DNA of 64,000 nt from positions 2,294,001-2,358,000 of the forward strand of contig NZ_JAUSRB010000002.1 in the NCBI RefSeq assembly GCF_030811595.1, in the 5' to 3' direction. The position numbers and the translations under genes were made by a program. The DNA comes from Streptosporangium brasiliense. Its GTDB lineage: Bacteria; Actinomycetota; Actinomycetes; Streptosporangiales; Streptosporangiaceae. Shown one piece after another: positions 1-8,786 of this stretch; positions within the stretch are counted from its first letter, which is position 1, and each line of letters begins with the position of its first letter. The notes beneath the pieces are model-generated. The model made no database searches and had not been told where the DNA came from. It worked only from the letters and a program-made list of their open reading frames with translations.

Positions 1-188
<188 letters not shown>

Positions 189-336
189 ACAAAGCATACC
201 TTGTTGGTTTCTGCAGCGCTTTGGTCCCTTCGCCGGGTCCGGAGCAGCGCGTGATCAGGGTTGTTGCCCGCGTCCACTATGCGATTCTGAAACAGCGAAC
301 ACCGCGGCATGTGCGTGTGTTTGACAGTTTCATAGT

Positions 337-456
337 GTTACGGCGGTTATGGCGAAGGGGAAACACCCGGTTACATTCCGAACCCGGAAGTTAAGCTCTT
401 CAGCGCCGATGGTACTGCACCGGGGACGGTGTGGGAGAGTAGGTCGCCGCCGGACA
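337..456 (+). rRNA. rrf: 5S ribosomal RNA
   Basis: The sequence has the actinobacterial 5S hallmarks CCCGGTTACATTCCGAACCC and GGGAGAGTAGGTCGCCGCC. The 5' strand TGTTACGGCGG (337-347) pairs with CCGCCGGACA (447-456), the terminal helix that sets the ends. It lies about 150 nt after the 23S end and is followed by a hairpin terminator, so it closes the rRNA operon. No tRNA is seen in the 23S-5S spacer. Ends are good to a few bases. Confidence 0.95.
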
Positions 457-468
457 ATCATTCAGGTT

Positions 469-496
469 AGGCCATCCCTTCGGGGGTGGCCTTTCC
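469..496 (+). terminator. Rho-independent terminator of the rRNA operon
   Basis: AGGCCATCCC, loop TTCG, then GGGGTGGCCT form a 10-bp stem with a stable UUCG-type loop. It is followed by TTCCT, 13 nt after the 5S end. Confidence 0.85.
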
Positions 497-564
497 TGCG
501 TTCCGGGGACTTGACGGCCGGTCCGGGGCGGACGGGGCGCCACCATGCCTGCCCCCGCGGGCCT

Positions 565-1356
565 TCAGACGTGAAGCTCGCCGGAGAGCACGGTCACCGC
601 ATGCCCGGCCAGCCGGACCCGGTCGCCCCGCAGGGTCGTGTGGACCACACCGCCCCGCTGGGAGAGCTGGGCGCCGATCAGGGAGTCGGGGCCGAGCTTG
701 CCCGTCCAGTAAGGGGCCAGGGCGCAGTGGGCGGAGCCGGTCACCGGGTCCTCGGGGACGCCGACTTTGGGGGCGAAGAAACGGGAGACATAGTCGATGC
801 CGGACCGCGACGCGGGGGCGGTCACGATGACCCCTCGGGCGTCCACCTTCTCCAGCATGAGGAAGTCAGGAGCGAGGCTCTGCACGGCCTCCTCGGACTC
901 GACCTCCACGAGATAGTCCCACTCGTTCTTGCCGACCCAGAGAGGACTGACGACCCCCAGTGCGTCCAGCAGACCCTCCGGCGGGCTCACCGCTTCGAGC
1001 GTCTTCGCCGGGAAATCCATGGTGATCAGACCGGCTCCGTCCCTGGTCACGGACAGGATCCCGCTCTTCGTTGAGAACTCAAGGGTTTCCGGGGCCGATC
1101 CGGTGGAATACAGGACGTGCGCCGTGGCCAAGGTGGCGTGTCCGCACAGTGCCACCTCGGTCGCCGGCGTGAACCAACGGAGCGAATACGGCTCGCCGTC
1201 TTCCCCTTCAAGCACGAAGGCCGTCTCGGAGTGCCTCATCTCCGCTGCGATGGACTGCATCCAGGCATCCGGAACCGGATTGTCGAGTAGACAGACCCCC
1301 GCAGGGTTACCCTTGGAAAATTGGTCGGTAAATGAATCGACCGTATAGATGTGCAT
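565..1356 (-). CDS. PhzF family phenazine-biosynthesis-like isomerase/epimerase
   Basis: 263 residues, the usual length for the PhzF/YHI9 diaminopimelate-epimerase-fold family. The N-terminus reads MHIYTVDSFT, followed by the family motif GNPAGVCLLD. HSETAF carries Glu44, the position of the catalytic acid in PhzF. FTPATEVALCGHATLATA follows, and the second half has the typical FAPKVGVPEDPVTGSAHCALAPYW segment. Members are cytosolic, and most are of unknown substrate; only a few make phenazines. No phenazine gene lies nearby, so a housekeeping isomerase role is more likely. It is transcribed towards the 5S terminator and is monocistronic. Its promoter would lie in 1357-1400, where the sequence is AT-richer. 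Confidence 0.9.
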   Translation of the reverse strand: MHIYTVDSFTDQFSKGNPAGVCLLDNPVPDAWMQSIAAEMRHSETAFVLEGEDGEPYSLRWFTPATEVALCGHATLATAHVLYSTGSAPETLEFSTKSGILSVTRDGAGLITMDFPAKTLEAVSPPEGLLDALGVVSPLWVGKNEWDYLVEVESEEAVQSLAPDFLMLEKVDARGVIVTAPASRSGIDYVSRFFAPKVGVPEDPVTGSAHCALAPYWTGKLGPDSLIGAQLSQRGGVVHTTLRGDRVRLAGHAVTVLSGELHV

Positions 1357-1544
1357 GACGTAATTTTAACTGATCGACAATATTCGGCTGAAAGCGGGTG
1401 TGCGGGCCAGGCAAACCAGTGCGCTAGCCGTACAAAGTGGGAATAAGCGTTGGGCGTGTCGCGCGGCGAACTTCTGGGCGTCGGTTACCGTCCAAGGTGT
1501 AGGACAAGCCGGATGCGGCGTGGTCCTGAGGAAAGGACGAGCCG

Positions 1545-1937
1545 ATGGGGGCAGTGCGCAAGGTGGCGACCTACCTTGGCCTAGGCGGAGCAGAGGATTA
1601 CGACGAGTCCTATGACTACGAGGACGACGTCGAAGGCGAGGGCGAGGACTGGCAGCCCGCTTCGGAGCGTGCGGCCAAGCGCTGGCGCTCGATGAGCGAG
1701 CCTTCGCGGATCGTGATGCTGACGCCCAGGAAGTACAACGACGCTCCGATCATCGGACAGCACTTCCGCGACGGCCAGACCGTCATCATGGACGTCAACG
1801 TCATGAGCACCGCCGAGGCCACGCGGATGGTCGACTTCGCCGCGGGCCTGGCCTACGGCTGTGAGGGCCGCATAGAGCGCATCGCGGAGAAGGTCTTCCT
1901 GCTGGCTCCGGCAGAGGTGGAGATCACCACCGGCTGA
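1545..1937 (+). CDS. SepF-like cell division protein (paralogue outside the dcw cluster)
   Basis: 130 residues. The start MGAVRKVATYLGL is the membrane-binding amphipathic helix of SepF. An acidic linker (about 17-45) follows, then the SepF domain (about 55-125) with the conserved IVMLTPRKYNDA and GQTVIMDVNVMSTAEATRMVDFAAGLAYG segments. SepF anchors and bundles FtsZ at the division site. True actinobacterial SepF normally lies with ftsZ and is longer, with a bigger linker. This copy is short and has no division genes around it, so it may be an SflA/SflB-like accessory paralogue. The start is fixed by GAAAGGACG, 6-8 nt upstream of ATG. Confidence 0.88.
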   Translation: MGAVRKVATYLGLGGAEDYDESYDYEDDVEGEGEDWQPASERAAKRWRSMSEPSRIVMLTPRKYNDAPIIGQHFRDGQTVIMDVNVMSTAEATRMVDFAAGLAYGCEGRIERIAEKVFLLAPAEVEITTG

Positions 1938-1943
1938 TCCCGG

Positions 1944-1964
1944 GCCACCGGGACGGCCGGTGGC
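1944..1964. terminator. Hairpin terminator between convergent genes
   Basis: GCCACCGG (1944-1951) and CCGGTGGC (1957-1964) form a perfect 8-bp stem, 6 nt after the sepF-like stop. There is no U-tract. The gene beyond is convergent, so the hairpin could serve both strands. Confidence 0.55.
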
Positions 1965-2071
1965 ATGCGATCTTCGCCGCTCCCATATGCCCCCCTGCGC
2001 CGCGGCCGGCGCCCTGCGGCCTCCTCCGTGGCGCTGGGGCGCTCCCGGTGCGCTCCCGGCTGGTGCTCCGG

Positions 2072-3460
2072 CTATCTTGCGCGGGGGCCCCTGCGGAGCA
2101 CACGGGTCAGCTCGGCCAGGTCCGAGGCGGCGGTCTGGGCGCGCTTGTCGCTCTCGCGGGCGTATTCGTGCAGTGCCCACACGGCGCTGTCGGCCAGCTC
2201 GCGCAGCTCGGAGAGCTGCGCGGTGACGTATTCGGCGTCTGCCCGCTCGTGCCTGCGCCGGCGCCAGAGCTGGTGGCCTCCCGCGGCCACCAGGGCCAGC
2301 GCGAGCGCCGCCAGCGGCAGCGTCACGGGGGTGACGAGCGCGGCCACCAGGGCTGCCACGCCCAGGGCGAGCAGCGCGTAGGCGAGCCAGGGGCGGCCGC
2401 GGGCGGGTACGCCTTCGACGCTGATCCGCTCTTCGGCGGCGGCCAGGGACTCGGGGTCAGGGCCCTCGGGGCGGAGCACCACGCGGTGCCCGAGCAGCGG
2501 CATGGTGACCGATTCCGGCGGATCCACCTGGGTGGCCAGCACGAGGCCCTCGGCGGCGGCCCGCACGGTCGGCGCGGCCATGTGCAGGGCGATGGCGGCC
2601 AAGTGCGGATCGGAGCCGGGACGCAGATCGGTGAGCAGGTGACCGGTGAGCGAGTCGGTCGGGCGCTCGGCGCCGTCTGAGCCGATCAGGTGACGCAGCA
2701 CCGCGAGCGGCTCCCCCTCGATCCACGCGGCGGTGGGTCTGCCCGCGCGGCCGGCCAGCTCCGTTCCGGTGCTCTCCCGGGTCGAGGTGATCTCGACACA
2801 GCGGCCGAGCAGGCGGGCCAGCTGGTCGGCGGCCTGGACGGGCCCGGCCAGTTCGGGAAGCTCGGCGAGCTCGGGGAAGTCGACCAGGGACGGCGGCACC
2901 ACCATCGAGGGCTCGTGCGGGGTCATCGCGCTCAACCACCGGTCGGGCTCGACCTCCGAGGGCGTGGCCACCGAGTCGAGCCTGCGGAGCACGAAGATCT
3001 TGCCGGCGGGGCCGTACGCTCCCTTGGCGGCGGCGAGCCAGAGCGCACGCTGGCCGTGGGTCACCGGCTTGTCGGCGGACAGCCCGCCGAAGGCGATGCC
3101 CAGCCAGGAGGCGTGGATCTGGTCGCCCCGGCCGGCGACGGCCAGGGCCAGGCAGAGGAAGAGCGCGGTCCGCTGCTCGTCGAGCTGGGCGGCGCGGCCG
3201 AGCGGGTCGAGCGCGTCCTCGCCGCGCATGAGCAGGGTGAGGGCCTCGACCGCCGGGGCCAGCCAGTGGTCGGTCACATCCGGGAACTTCGGTGGCGCCG
3301 TGGAGAGGGCTGCGTCGGCGGTCAGATTCGCCAGGAGTGCCTCGGCGTAGCGGTGCAGCTCCGTCCCGATGTGGGGACTCGCGGTCAGGTCGGTGCTCAA
3401 GGCAGAGAACTCTCCGAAGTTGTGACCGGTGACCGCGCCAGCGTAGTGCGCTTCGGTCAT
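2072..3460 (-). CDS. Hypothetical protein with C-terminal membrane hairpin
   Basis: 462 residues from the ATG at 3460 (MTEAHYAGAV). I chose this start because the frame stays open far upstream only through antisense of argS and across the argS terminator. No enzyme motif is recognised. Residues 1-340 look soluble and Ala/Leu-rich, with no signal peptide. Residues 358-396 form two closely spaced hydrophobic segments, followed by a very basic WRRRRHERAD and a helical C-terminal tail (410-460). This layout suggests a cytoplasmic sensor or scaffold tethered near its C-terminus, which is inference. It follows argS but is separated from it by a strong hairpin. The Shine-Dalgarno is weak. Confidence 0.75.
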   Translation of the reverse strand: MTEAHYAGAVTGHNFGEFSALSTDLTASPHIGTELHRYAEALLANLTADAALSTAPPKFPDVTDHWLAPAVEALTLLMRGEDALDPLGRAAQLDEQRTALFLCLALAVAGRGDQIHASWLGIAFGGLSADKPVTHGQRALWLAAAKGAYGPAGKIFVLRRLDSVATPSEVEPDRWLSAMTPHEPSMVVPPSLVDFPELAELPELAGPVQAADQLARLLGRCVEITSTRESTGTELAGRAGRPTAAWIEGEPLAVLRHLIGSDGAERPTDSLTGHLLTDLRPGSDPHLAAIALHMAAPTVRAAAEGLVLATQVDPPESVTMPLLGHRVVLRPEGPDPESLAAAEERISVEGVPARGRPWLAYALLALGVAALVAALVTPVTLPLAALALALVAAGGHQLWRRRRHERADAEYVTAQLSELRELADSAVWALHEYARESDKRAQTAASDLAELTRVLRRGPRAR

Positions 3461-3491
3461 CCCTGTCGGGAGGCGCGCCGAACCCAATTTT

Positions 3492-3536
3492 GCCGGATGA
3501 TCGCCTCGATTTGGTGAATCAAGGCGATCATCCGGC
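3492..3536 (-). terminator. Strong hairpin terminator after argS
   Basis: Two 20-bp arms (3492-3511 and 3517-3536) are inverted copies with one mismatch, around a 5-nt loop. The hairpin starts 8 nt beyond the argS stop. No U-run follows, so this is an I-shaped terminator of the kind common in actinomycetes. It separates argS from the next gene on the same strand. Confidence 0.85.
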
Positions 3537-3543
3537 GGATAGC

Positions 3544-5298
3544 TCACATGCGTTCGGGGACCGGGACGCCCAGCAGGCTCAGGCCGGTCTCCAGCACGCG
3601 CAGGGTGAGCGCGCACAGGGCGAGCCGCGAGGCGCGCGTGGCCGGGTCGACGTCGTCCTTCAGGACGGGGCAGTTCTCGTAGAAGGTGGTGAAGACGCTC
3701 GCGGTCTCGAACAGGTAGTTGGCGAGCCGGTGCGGCACGGAGCTCTCGGCCACCTCCTCCACGATCGCGCCGAAGCCGAGGAGCTGCAGGGCCAGGGCGC
3801 GTTCGGCGGGGTGGCCGAGCACGATCGGGCCGGTCGCCTTGGCCGGGTCGGTGTCCGCCTTGCGGAAGATGGAGCGGATGCGGGCGGTGGCGTACTGGAG
3901 GTAGGGGCCGGTGTTGCCGGTCAGCGCGAGCATCCGGTCGAAGTCGAAGACGTATTCGCTGTCGTGGCTGACCGACAGGTCGGCGTATTTGACCGCGCCC
4001 ATGCCGACGGCGTGCCCGATCACGCCGCGCGTGGCGTCGTCGTAGTCGCGGTCGGCGAGCACGGCGGCGGCACGGGTCTCGGCCTCGTCGAGCAGTTGCA
4101 GCAGCTTGATGGACTCGCCGCTGCGGGTCTTGAACATCTTGCCGTCGCTGCCCAGCACGCTGCCGATCTGGACGTGCTCGGCGCGGACGTGGTCGGGCAG
4201 CCAGCCGGCCATCCTGGCGGAGGCGAACAGCATCGACATGTGCAGGGCCTGGGTCGCCCCGATCACGTAGAGGATCCGGTCGGCCTTGAGGTCCTGGACG
4301 CGGTAGTGGATGGTGGCCATGTCGGTGGTGGCGTAGCCGTATCCGCCGTCGCTCTTGCGGATCATGAACGGCAGCGGCTGGTCCTCGCGGCCGGTGAAGC
4401 CGGGCGGGAAGACGCAGAGCGCGCCGTCGCTGACGACCGCGATGCCACGCTCCTGGAGCTCGTCGCAGACCTTGGCGAGCACGTGGTTGTACATGCTCTC
4501 GCCGGCGATGTCGCCGTCGGTCAGCGTCACGCCGAGCTGGTGGTAGACCTTGTTGAAGTAGCGGACCGTGGCGTCCATGAAGATGTGCCACAGGCGCATG
4601 GTCTCCGGCTCTTCGGCCTGGAGGGTCACCACCCGCGTGCGGGCGCGCTTGTTGAACTCCGGGTCGCTGTCGAACTTGGCGCGGGCCGCCTGGTAGTAGG
4701 CGTTGCCCTCGCCCGCCTCGAGCTGGGCCACGGCGGTCTCCTCGCCGATGTCCAGCAGGTGCTCGATGAGCATGCCGAACGGGGTGCCCCAGTCGCCCAG
4801 GTGGTTCTGCCGGATGACCTTGTTGCCGACGTGTTCGTGCACGCGGACCAGGGCGTCGCCGACGATGGTCGTGCGCAGGTGGCCGACGTGCATCTCCTTG
4901 GCCGCGTTGGGCGCGGAGTAGTCGACCACGACGGTCTGCGGCGAGGCGACGAGGGCGACGCCGCTGCGCGGGTCGGCCAGGATCCCGGCGGTCTGGGCGG
5001 TGATCCAGTCGTCGGACAGCGTGATGTTCAGGAAGCCGGGGCCGCTGACCTCGACGGTGCCGGGGAAGGGCTCCCCCTGCGCGTCGCCGGCGCGGCCGGT
5101 GAGGTGGTCGGCGATCTCCTGGGCGACCTCCCGCGGGGCCCGTCGCAGCCGCTTGCTCAGGCTCATCGCCACGTTCGCCTGGTAGTCGGCGAACTGGGAG
5201 GGACGGATCAGCGGGTCTGCGTCGGCGTAGTCCGCACCGAAGGCGGCGGCCAGCGCCTGCTGGACGCGCTCGGTGAGGGCGTGCTGCGGGTCGGTCAT
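3544..5298 (-). CDS. argS: Arginyl-tRNA synthetase
   Basis: 584 residues. The enzyme charges tRNA-Arg in the cytosol. An N-terminal Add1-like domain (about 1-110) is followed by the class I Rossmann core with the signature YSAPNAAKEMHVGHLRTT (HVGH is the HIGH motif). The GSDGKMFKTRSGESIKL segment holds the degenerate KMSKS loop. The C-terminal all-helical anticodon domain ends in the typical LLGVPVPERM. Length is normal for bacterial ArgRS. MTDPQHALTE is preceded by AGG at -6. A TANNNT box ends 7 nt before the ATG, so the transcript may be very short or leaderless. In S. coelicolor-like genomes argS lies near lysA/hom/thr genes, but here the thr-like gene is 25 kb away. Confidence 0.97.
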   Translation of the reverse strand: MTDPQHALTERVQQALAAAFGADYADADPLIRPSQFADYQANVAMSLSKRLRRAPREVAQEIADHLTGRAGDAQGEPFPGTVEVSGPGFLNITLSDDWITAQTAGILADPRSGVALVASPQTVVVDYSAPNAAKEMHVGHLRTTIVGDALVRVHEHVGNKVIRQNHLGDWGTPFGMLIEHLLDIGEETAVAQLEAGEGNAYYQAARAKFDSDPEFNKRARTRVVTLQAEEPETMRLWHIFMDATVRYFNKVYHQLGVTLTDGDIAGESMYNHVLAKVCDELQERGIAVVSDGALCVFPPGFTGREDQPLPFMIRKSDGGYGYATTDMATIHYRVQDLKADRILYVIGATQALHMSMLFASARMAGWLPDHVRAEHVQIGSVLGSDGKMFKTRSGESIKLLQLLDEAETRAAAVLADRDYDDATRGVIGHAVGMGAVKYADLSVSHDSEYVFDFDRMLALTGNTGPYLQYATARIRSIFRKADTDPAKATGPIVLGHPAERALALQLLGFGAIVEEVAESSVPHRLANYLFETASVFTTFYENCPVLKDDVDPATRASRLALCALTLRVLETGLSLLGVPVPERM

Positions 5299-5477
5299 GA
5301 CCTAAGGGTATCGTTTGGCCGGTCGTGAGCCGGCGATATTTCGGGCGATTACATGATCTTGAAAGCCGCCGGCGGCGCGGCTGGAGAGGCCGGGCTCCCA
5401 GGCGGCGCAGCCGGAGTCATGTGGGTGTGCGCCGGGCTCGTCGGCGGTGGTCCATCCTGGGGCGGCGCGGCCGATGG

Positions 5478-6485
5478 TCACCAGAGGCGGTGCGGCCGAT
5501 GGGCGGCGCTCAGGCGTTCGCCGATGCGGGCGACCACGCCTTGCCGGGCCAGTCGGGCGGCCAGCACGCAGGCGGCGCTCACCCCTCTGGCCTGCGAGGA
5601 GCCGTGCGCGATGACCACGGTGCCGTTCAGGCCGAGCAGTACGGCCCCGCCGTGGACCTCGGGGTCCAGCCGCTGGTTGAGCTCCTTGACGCGCTTGCGC
5701 TGCAGCATCCCGCCCAGCCGGGCCGCGCGGCTCTCGTTGATCGTCTCGCGGAGCTCGGCGAAGGCGTAGCGGACGCTGCCCTCCATGGTCTTGAGCGCCA
5801 CGTTGCCGGTGAAGCCGTCGGTGACGATGACGTCCACGACCCCGGTGAGCAGGTCGTGTCCTTCGACGTTGCCGGCGAAGTCCAGGCCGGGGGCGGCCGA
5901 CAGCAGCTCGTGTGCCCGTTTGACGAGCTTGTTGCCCTTCCCCGGCTCGCTGCCGATGGTCAGCAGGCCGATCTTGGGTCCGGCGACGTCCAGGACGGTC
6001 TCCGCGTAGGCCGCGCCGAGGTGGGCGAACTGCACCAGCATCTCCGGCTTCACCTCGGCGTTGGCGCCCGCGTCCAGCAGGACGGTGGGGGTGGGCCGGG
6101 TGGGCAGGGCGACGGTGATGGCGGGTCTGAGCACCCCGGTCTGGCTGCGGAGCCGGAGTTTTCCGGTGGCCACGATCCCGGCGGTGGATCCGGCTGAGAC
6201 CACGGCGGAGGCGTCGCCCCGCCGTACGAGATGGCAGGCGACGGCGATGCTGGAGCGTGGGCGGCGGAGACTGGCGAGGGCGCCCTCGTCCATGGCCAGC
6301 TCCTCCTCGGCCCGGATGATCGGGATCTCGGTGAGCGCGTCGTGCAGGGCGAGCGCCTCCATGAGGGGGCGGGGCTCGCCGACGAGGACGACGGGGATCC
6401 CGTGCTCCCGCACCGCGTGGACGGCGCCCGCCACGATCTCGTCCGGGGCGTGGTCGCCTCCCATCGCGTCCAGGGCGATCGGCAT
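5478..6485 (-). CDS. plsX: Phosphate acyltransferase PlsX
   Basis: 335 residues from the ATG at 6485. The protein opens with the family signature MPIALDAMGGDHAPDE. It also has NAEVKPEMLVQFAHLGAAYA, ILTIGSE-like LLTIGSEPGKGN, the DVIVTDGFTGNVALKTMEG segment, and GSSQARGV near the end. PlsX converts acyl-ACP to acyl-phosphate for PlsY in phospholipid synthesis, as a peripheral membrane enzyme. The start is not certain: no SD precedes the ATG, while an in-frame TTG 14 codons upstream has GAGG at a good distance. The usual actinobacterial neighbours rpmF and rnc are absent here. Confidence 0.93.
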   Translation of the reverse strand: MPIALDAMGGDHAPDEIVAGAVHAVREHGIPVVLVGEPRPLMEALALHDALTEIPIIRAEEELAMDEGALASLRRPRSSIAVACHLVRRGDASAVVSAGSTAGIVATGKLRLRSQTGVLRPAITVALPTRPTPTVLLDAGANAEVKPEMLVQFAHLGAAYAETVLDVAGPKIGLLTIGSEPGKGNKLVKRAHELLSAAPGLDFAGNVEGHDLLTGVVDVIVTDGFTGNVALKTMEGSVRYAFAELRETINESRAARLGGMLQRKRVKELNQRLDPEVHGGAVLLGLNGTVVIAHGSSQARGVSAACVLAARLARQGVVARIGERLSAAHRPHRLW

Positions 6486-6582
6486 GACGCCGGGAGGGTC
6501 GGTATCAGGCAAGCGGTCACCTCGTGCGGGATGGTTTGTCCGCATCGTAGGCGGGGCCGGCACCGGATGGGTCCACCGGGGA

Positions 6583-7203
6583 TCAGGGCCTGTCGGGGAG
6601 ATTCCAGTCGCTCCTCTCCCGTGCGACGACGACCTTGCCGAAGGTGGTCCGGCCGACGACCCGGATGACCGGGCCACCCGCGTCGCCGAGGTCGCCGGAG
6701 ATGTGCCGCTTGGCGAACAGCGCGCTGACCTCGTCGATGACGTGGGCGTTCTTGGGGACCCGGACGATCAGCTTGCCGCAGTAGGCGTTGACCTCAAGGG
6801 TGATCTCACGGCCGGGGAGCACCGCGTCGGACAGGTCGACGATCAGCGCGCCGAACGTGGCGTTCAGCGTCGTGTGGCGGCCGGCGATCCAGCGCCCGCC
6901 CCGCAGGACCTTGCTGAAGACGGCGCTCACCTCCTGCCGGACGGTGGCGGGGCCGCTGCCGGTGGCGGTGACGTCGGGCAGGTCGAGGGTGATCGGGACG
7001 AGGTCGTCCACGGTCACGGAGTCGTAGGTCGCCTGCAGCCGGTCGGCGTGCTCGACGCTGGTCAGCCGGCCGGTGGCGAGTGCCTCGGCCAGCACCGCGG
7101 CCACCCGGTCGCGGTCGGCGTCGGAGGCGCGCAGGGCGGGGACGCGGGGACGTGGCGAGACCGGGACGGAGGGGCTCGGCGGAGCGGGGTCGCGGGGGGT
7201 CAT
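6583..7203 (-). CDS. DUF1707 and LiaF-like C-terminal domain protein
   Basis: 206 residues. After a Pro-rich head, LRASDADRDRVAAVLAEALA (about 23-70) is the DUF1707 (SHOCT-like) helical domain. The second half (about 95-195) is a beta-rich LiaF/DUF2154-type domain (ITLEVNAYCGKLIVRVPKN and GPVIRVVGRTTFGKVVV). Such proteins are associated with cell-envelope stress responses; no membrane segment is visible in this one. No SD precedes the ATG. A TACAAT box lies 6 nt upstream, so the mRNA is probably leaderless. A palindrome sits in the -35 region. It is divergent from the radical SAM gene. Confidence 0.85.
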   Translation of the reverse strand: MTPRDPAPPSPSVPVSPRPRVPALRASDADRDRVAAVLAEALATGRLTSVEHADRLQATYDSVTVDDLVPITLDLPDVTATGSGPATVRQEVSAVFSKVLRGGRWIAGRHTTLNATFGALIVDLSDAVLPGREITLEVNAYCGKLIVRVPKNAHVIDEVSALFAKRHISGDLGDAGGPVIRVVGRTTFGKVVVARERSDWNLPDRP

Positions 7204-7209
7204 GAGGGG

Positions 7210-7240
7210 ATTGTACGTCCAGTCGAGATATATCGCGATA
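7210..7240 (-). promoter_or_regulatory. Leaderless promoter with palindromic operator
   Basis: On the minus strand TACAAT (7210-7215) ends 7 nt before the ATG at 7203. The palindrome TATCGCGATA (7231-7240), extended as ATATATCGCGATA, covers the -35 region. Palindromes of this ATAT-CG type are often bound by PadR-like regulators in actinomycetes; that assignment is inference. Confidence 0.5.
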
Positions 7241-7270
7241 GGAACTTTACCTGGGAACTTACTGATGAGT

Positions 7271-7298
7271 GGAACCGGCTGCAGGGGTGACTGCGTCC
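7271..7298 (+). promoter_or_regulatory. Candidate ECF-sigma promoter of the radical SAM gene
   Basis: GGAACC (7271-7276) and CGTCC (7294-7298) are spaced by 17 nt and resemble the AAC / CGTC elements of actinobacterial ECF sigma promoters. Two further GGAACTT copies lie at 7241 and 7254. The start codon is about 80 nt downstream. Confidence 0.3.
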
Positions 7299-7376
7299 GC
7301 TTATATAAGCGCGGTAGACGCGCGACTGGCTGGAGAGGTTTACGTGTAGATCGACAAAAATCGGAGGAAAGACTTA

Positions 7377-8786
7377 GTGATCTTGAAGGAAGGCTCTACT
7401 CGGGGGTTCCGGGCCTACACCGCCAAGCATCTGGACGACCTGTTGCGACGGGCGGGCCTCGGGGACGAGGAGCGGCTCCGGATCAGAGCGGTGGCGACCG
7501 TGCTGCCCTTCCGTACCAACGCCTACGTGGTGGATCAGCTCATCGACTGGTCGGCCATACCCGATGACCCCATATACCGTCTGGTCTTCCCTCAGGCGGA
7601 CATGCTGCCCGAGCCGGACGTCACCAGACTCGCAGGTCTCCTGGGAGCGGGCGCGCCGAACGCGGAAATCCAGGCGGCGGCACGCGAGGTCAGGATGCGG
7701 CTCAACCCGCACCCGGCCGGACAGCTCGACCTCAACGTCCCGCGGATCGGCCAGGAGCCGGTGCCGGGCATGCAGCACAAATATCCAGAGACAGTCCTCT
7801 TCTTCCCCAAGCAGGGCCAGACCTGTCACGCCTACTGCACCTACTGCTTCCGGTGGGCGCAGTTCATCGGCGAGCCCGACCTCAAGTTCGCCTCCGACGA
7901 CATCGACGATCTCATCGCCTACCTGAAGGACAACCCTCAGGTGACCAGCGTGCTGTTCACCGGTGGCGATCCGATGATCATGAGTGAGCCGGTGCTCCGC
8001 CGCTACCTGGAGCCGCTGCTGGAGGTGGAGCAGCTCGAATCCATCCGCATCGGCACCAAGTCGCTGGCCTACTGGCCGCAGCGCTTCGTCTCCGACCCCG
8101 ATGCCGACGACACGCTGCGCCTGTTCGCCTCGGTGGTGGACGCGGGCAAGAACCTGGCCTTCATGGCGCACTTCTCCCACCCGAGGGAGATGGAGTCGCC
8201 CGTCGCCGAAGCCGCCGTGGCCGGGATCCTCGCCACCGGCGCGGTGATCAGGACCCAGGCGCCGTTGATCAGGACGGTCAACGACGCCCCCGGGATCTGG
8301 TCGTCCATGTGGCGCAGGCAGCTCACGATGGGCATGGTGCCCTACTACATGTTCGTCGAACGGGACACCGGGCCGCAGGACTACTTCGCGGTCCCGCTCG
8401 CCCGGGCCTACGAGATCTTCAGGGACGCGTACGCGAGCGTTTCGGGGCTGTGTCGCACGGTGCGGGGCCCCTCCATGTCGGCCACGCCCGGCAAGGTCTG
8501 CGTGGACGGCGTCACCGAGATCGCCGGGCAGAAGGTCTTCGTGCTCCACCTCATCCAGGCGCGCGATCCCGAGCTGGTCGGGCGTCCCTTCTTCGCGCGG
8601 TACGACCCCACCGCCACCTGGCTCACCGACCTCCGGCCGGCGTTCGCCGAGCGCTTCCCCTTCGACCCCGCCGAACTTTCCGACCTCTCCCTCTCCGGAC
8701 TCTCCGACCTCCCCGGGCCCGCCGGGTCCGCCGAGTCCGCGGGACCCTTCGAGCCGGTGGCGGCCCCCCAGCGGCTGTCCGCCTGA
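7377..8786 (+). CDS. KamA-like radical SAM protein (lysine 2,3-aminomutase family)
   Basis: 469 residues. GTG is preceded by GGAGGAAA, 8 nt upstream. The radical-SAM [4Fe-4S] motif CxxxCxxC is at Cys150, Cys154 and Cys157 (CHAYCTYC). It is followed by VLFTGGDPMIMSE, the GGDP motif that binds the SAM amino group. The fold continues through HFSHPRE and VNDAPGIWSSMWRRQL, as in lysine 2,3-aminomutases, which also bind PLP. The substrate is not known: no beta-lysine or EF-P gene (epmA, efp) lies beside it. The last ~35 residues are a Ser/Pro/Gly-rich tail. It stands alone, divergent from the DUF1707 gene. Confidence 0.85.
   Translation: MILKEGSTRGFRAYTAKHLDDLLRRAGLGDEERLRIRAVATVLPFRTNAYVVDQLIDWSAIPDDPIYRLVFPQADMLPEPDVTRLAGLLGAGAPNAEIQAAAREVRMRLNPHPAGQLDLNVPRIGQEPVPGMQHKYPETVLFFPKQGQTCHAYCTYCFRWAQFIGEPDLKFASDDIDDLIAYLKDNPQVTSVLFTGGDPMIMSEPVLRRYLEPLLEVEQLESIRIGTKSLAYWPQRFVSDPDADDTLRLFASVVDAGKNLAFMAHFSHPREMESPVAEAAVAGILATGAVIRTQAPLIRTVNDAPGIWSSMWRRQLTMGMVPYYMFVERDTGPQDYFAVPLARAYEIFRDAYASVSGLCRTVRGPSMSATPGKVCVDGVTEIAGQKVFVLHLIQARDPELVGRPFFARYDPTATWLTDLRPAFAERFPFDPAELSDLSLSGLSDLPGPAGSAESAGPFEPVAAPQRLSA

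Noticed and set aside
565..1356. Phenazine biosynthesis cluster suggested by a PhzF homologue
   Set aside because: No other phz-like gene is present. PhzF-fold proteins are widespread without phenazines.
3490..5328. Long plus-strand frame (612 codons) opposite argS
   Set aside because: It is the antisense of argS, open only because of high GC at third positions. Its product is a Gly/Val/Asp/His-rich string without motifs.
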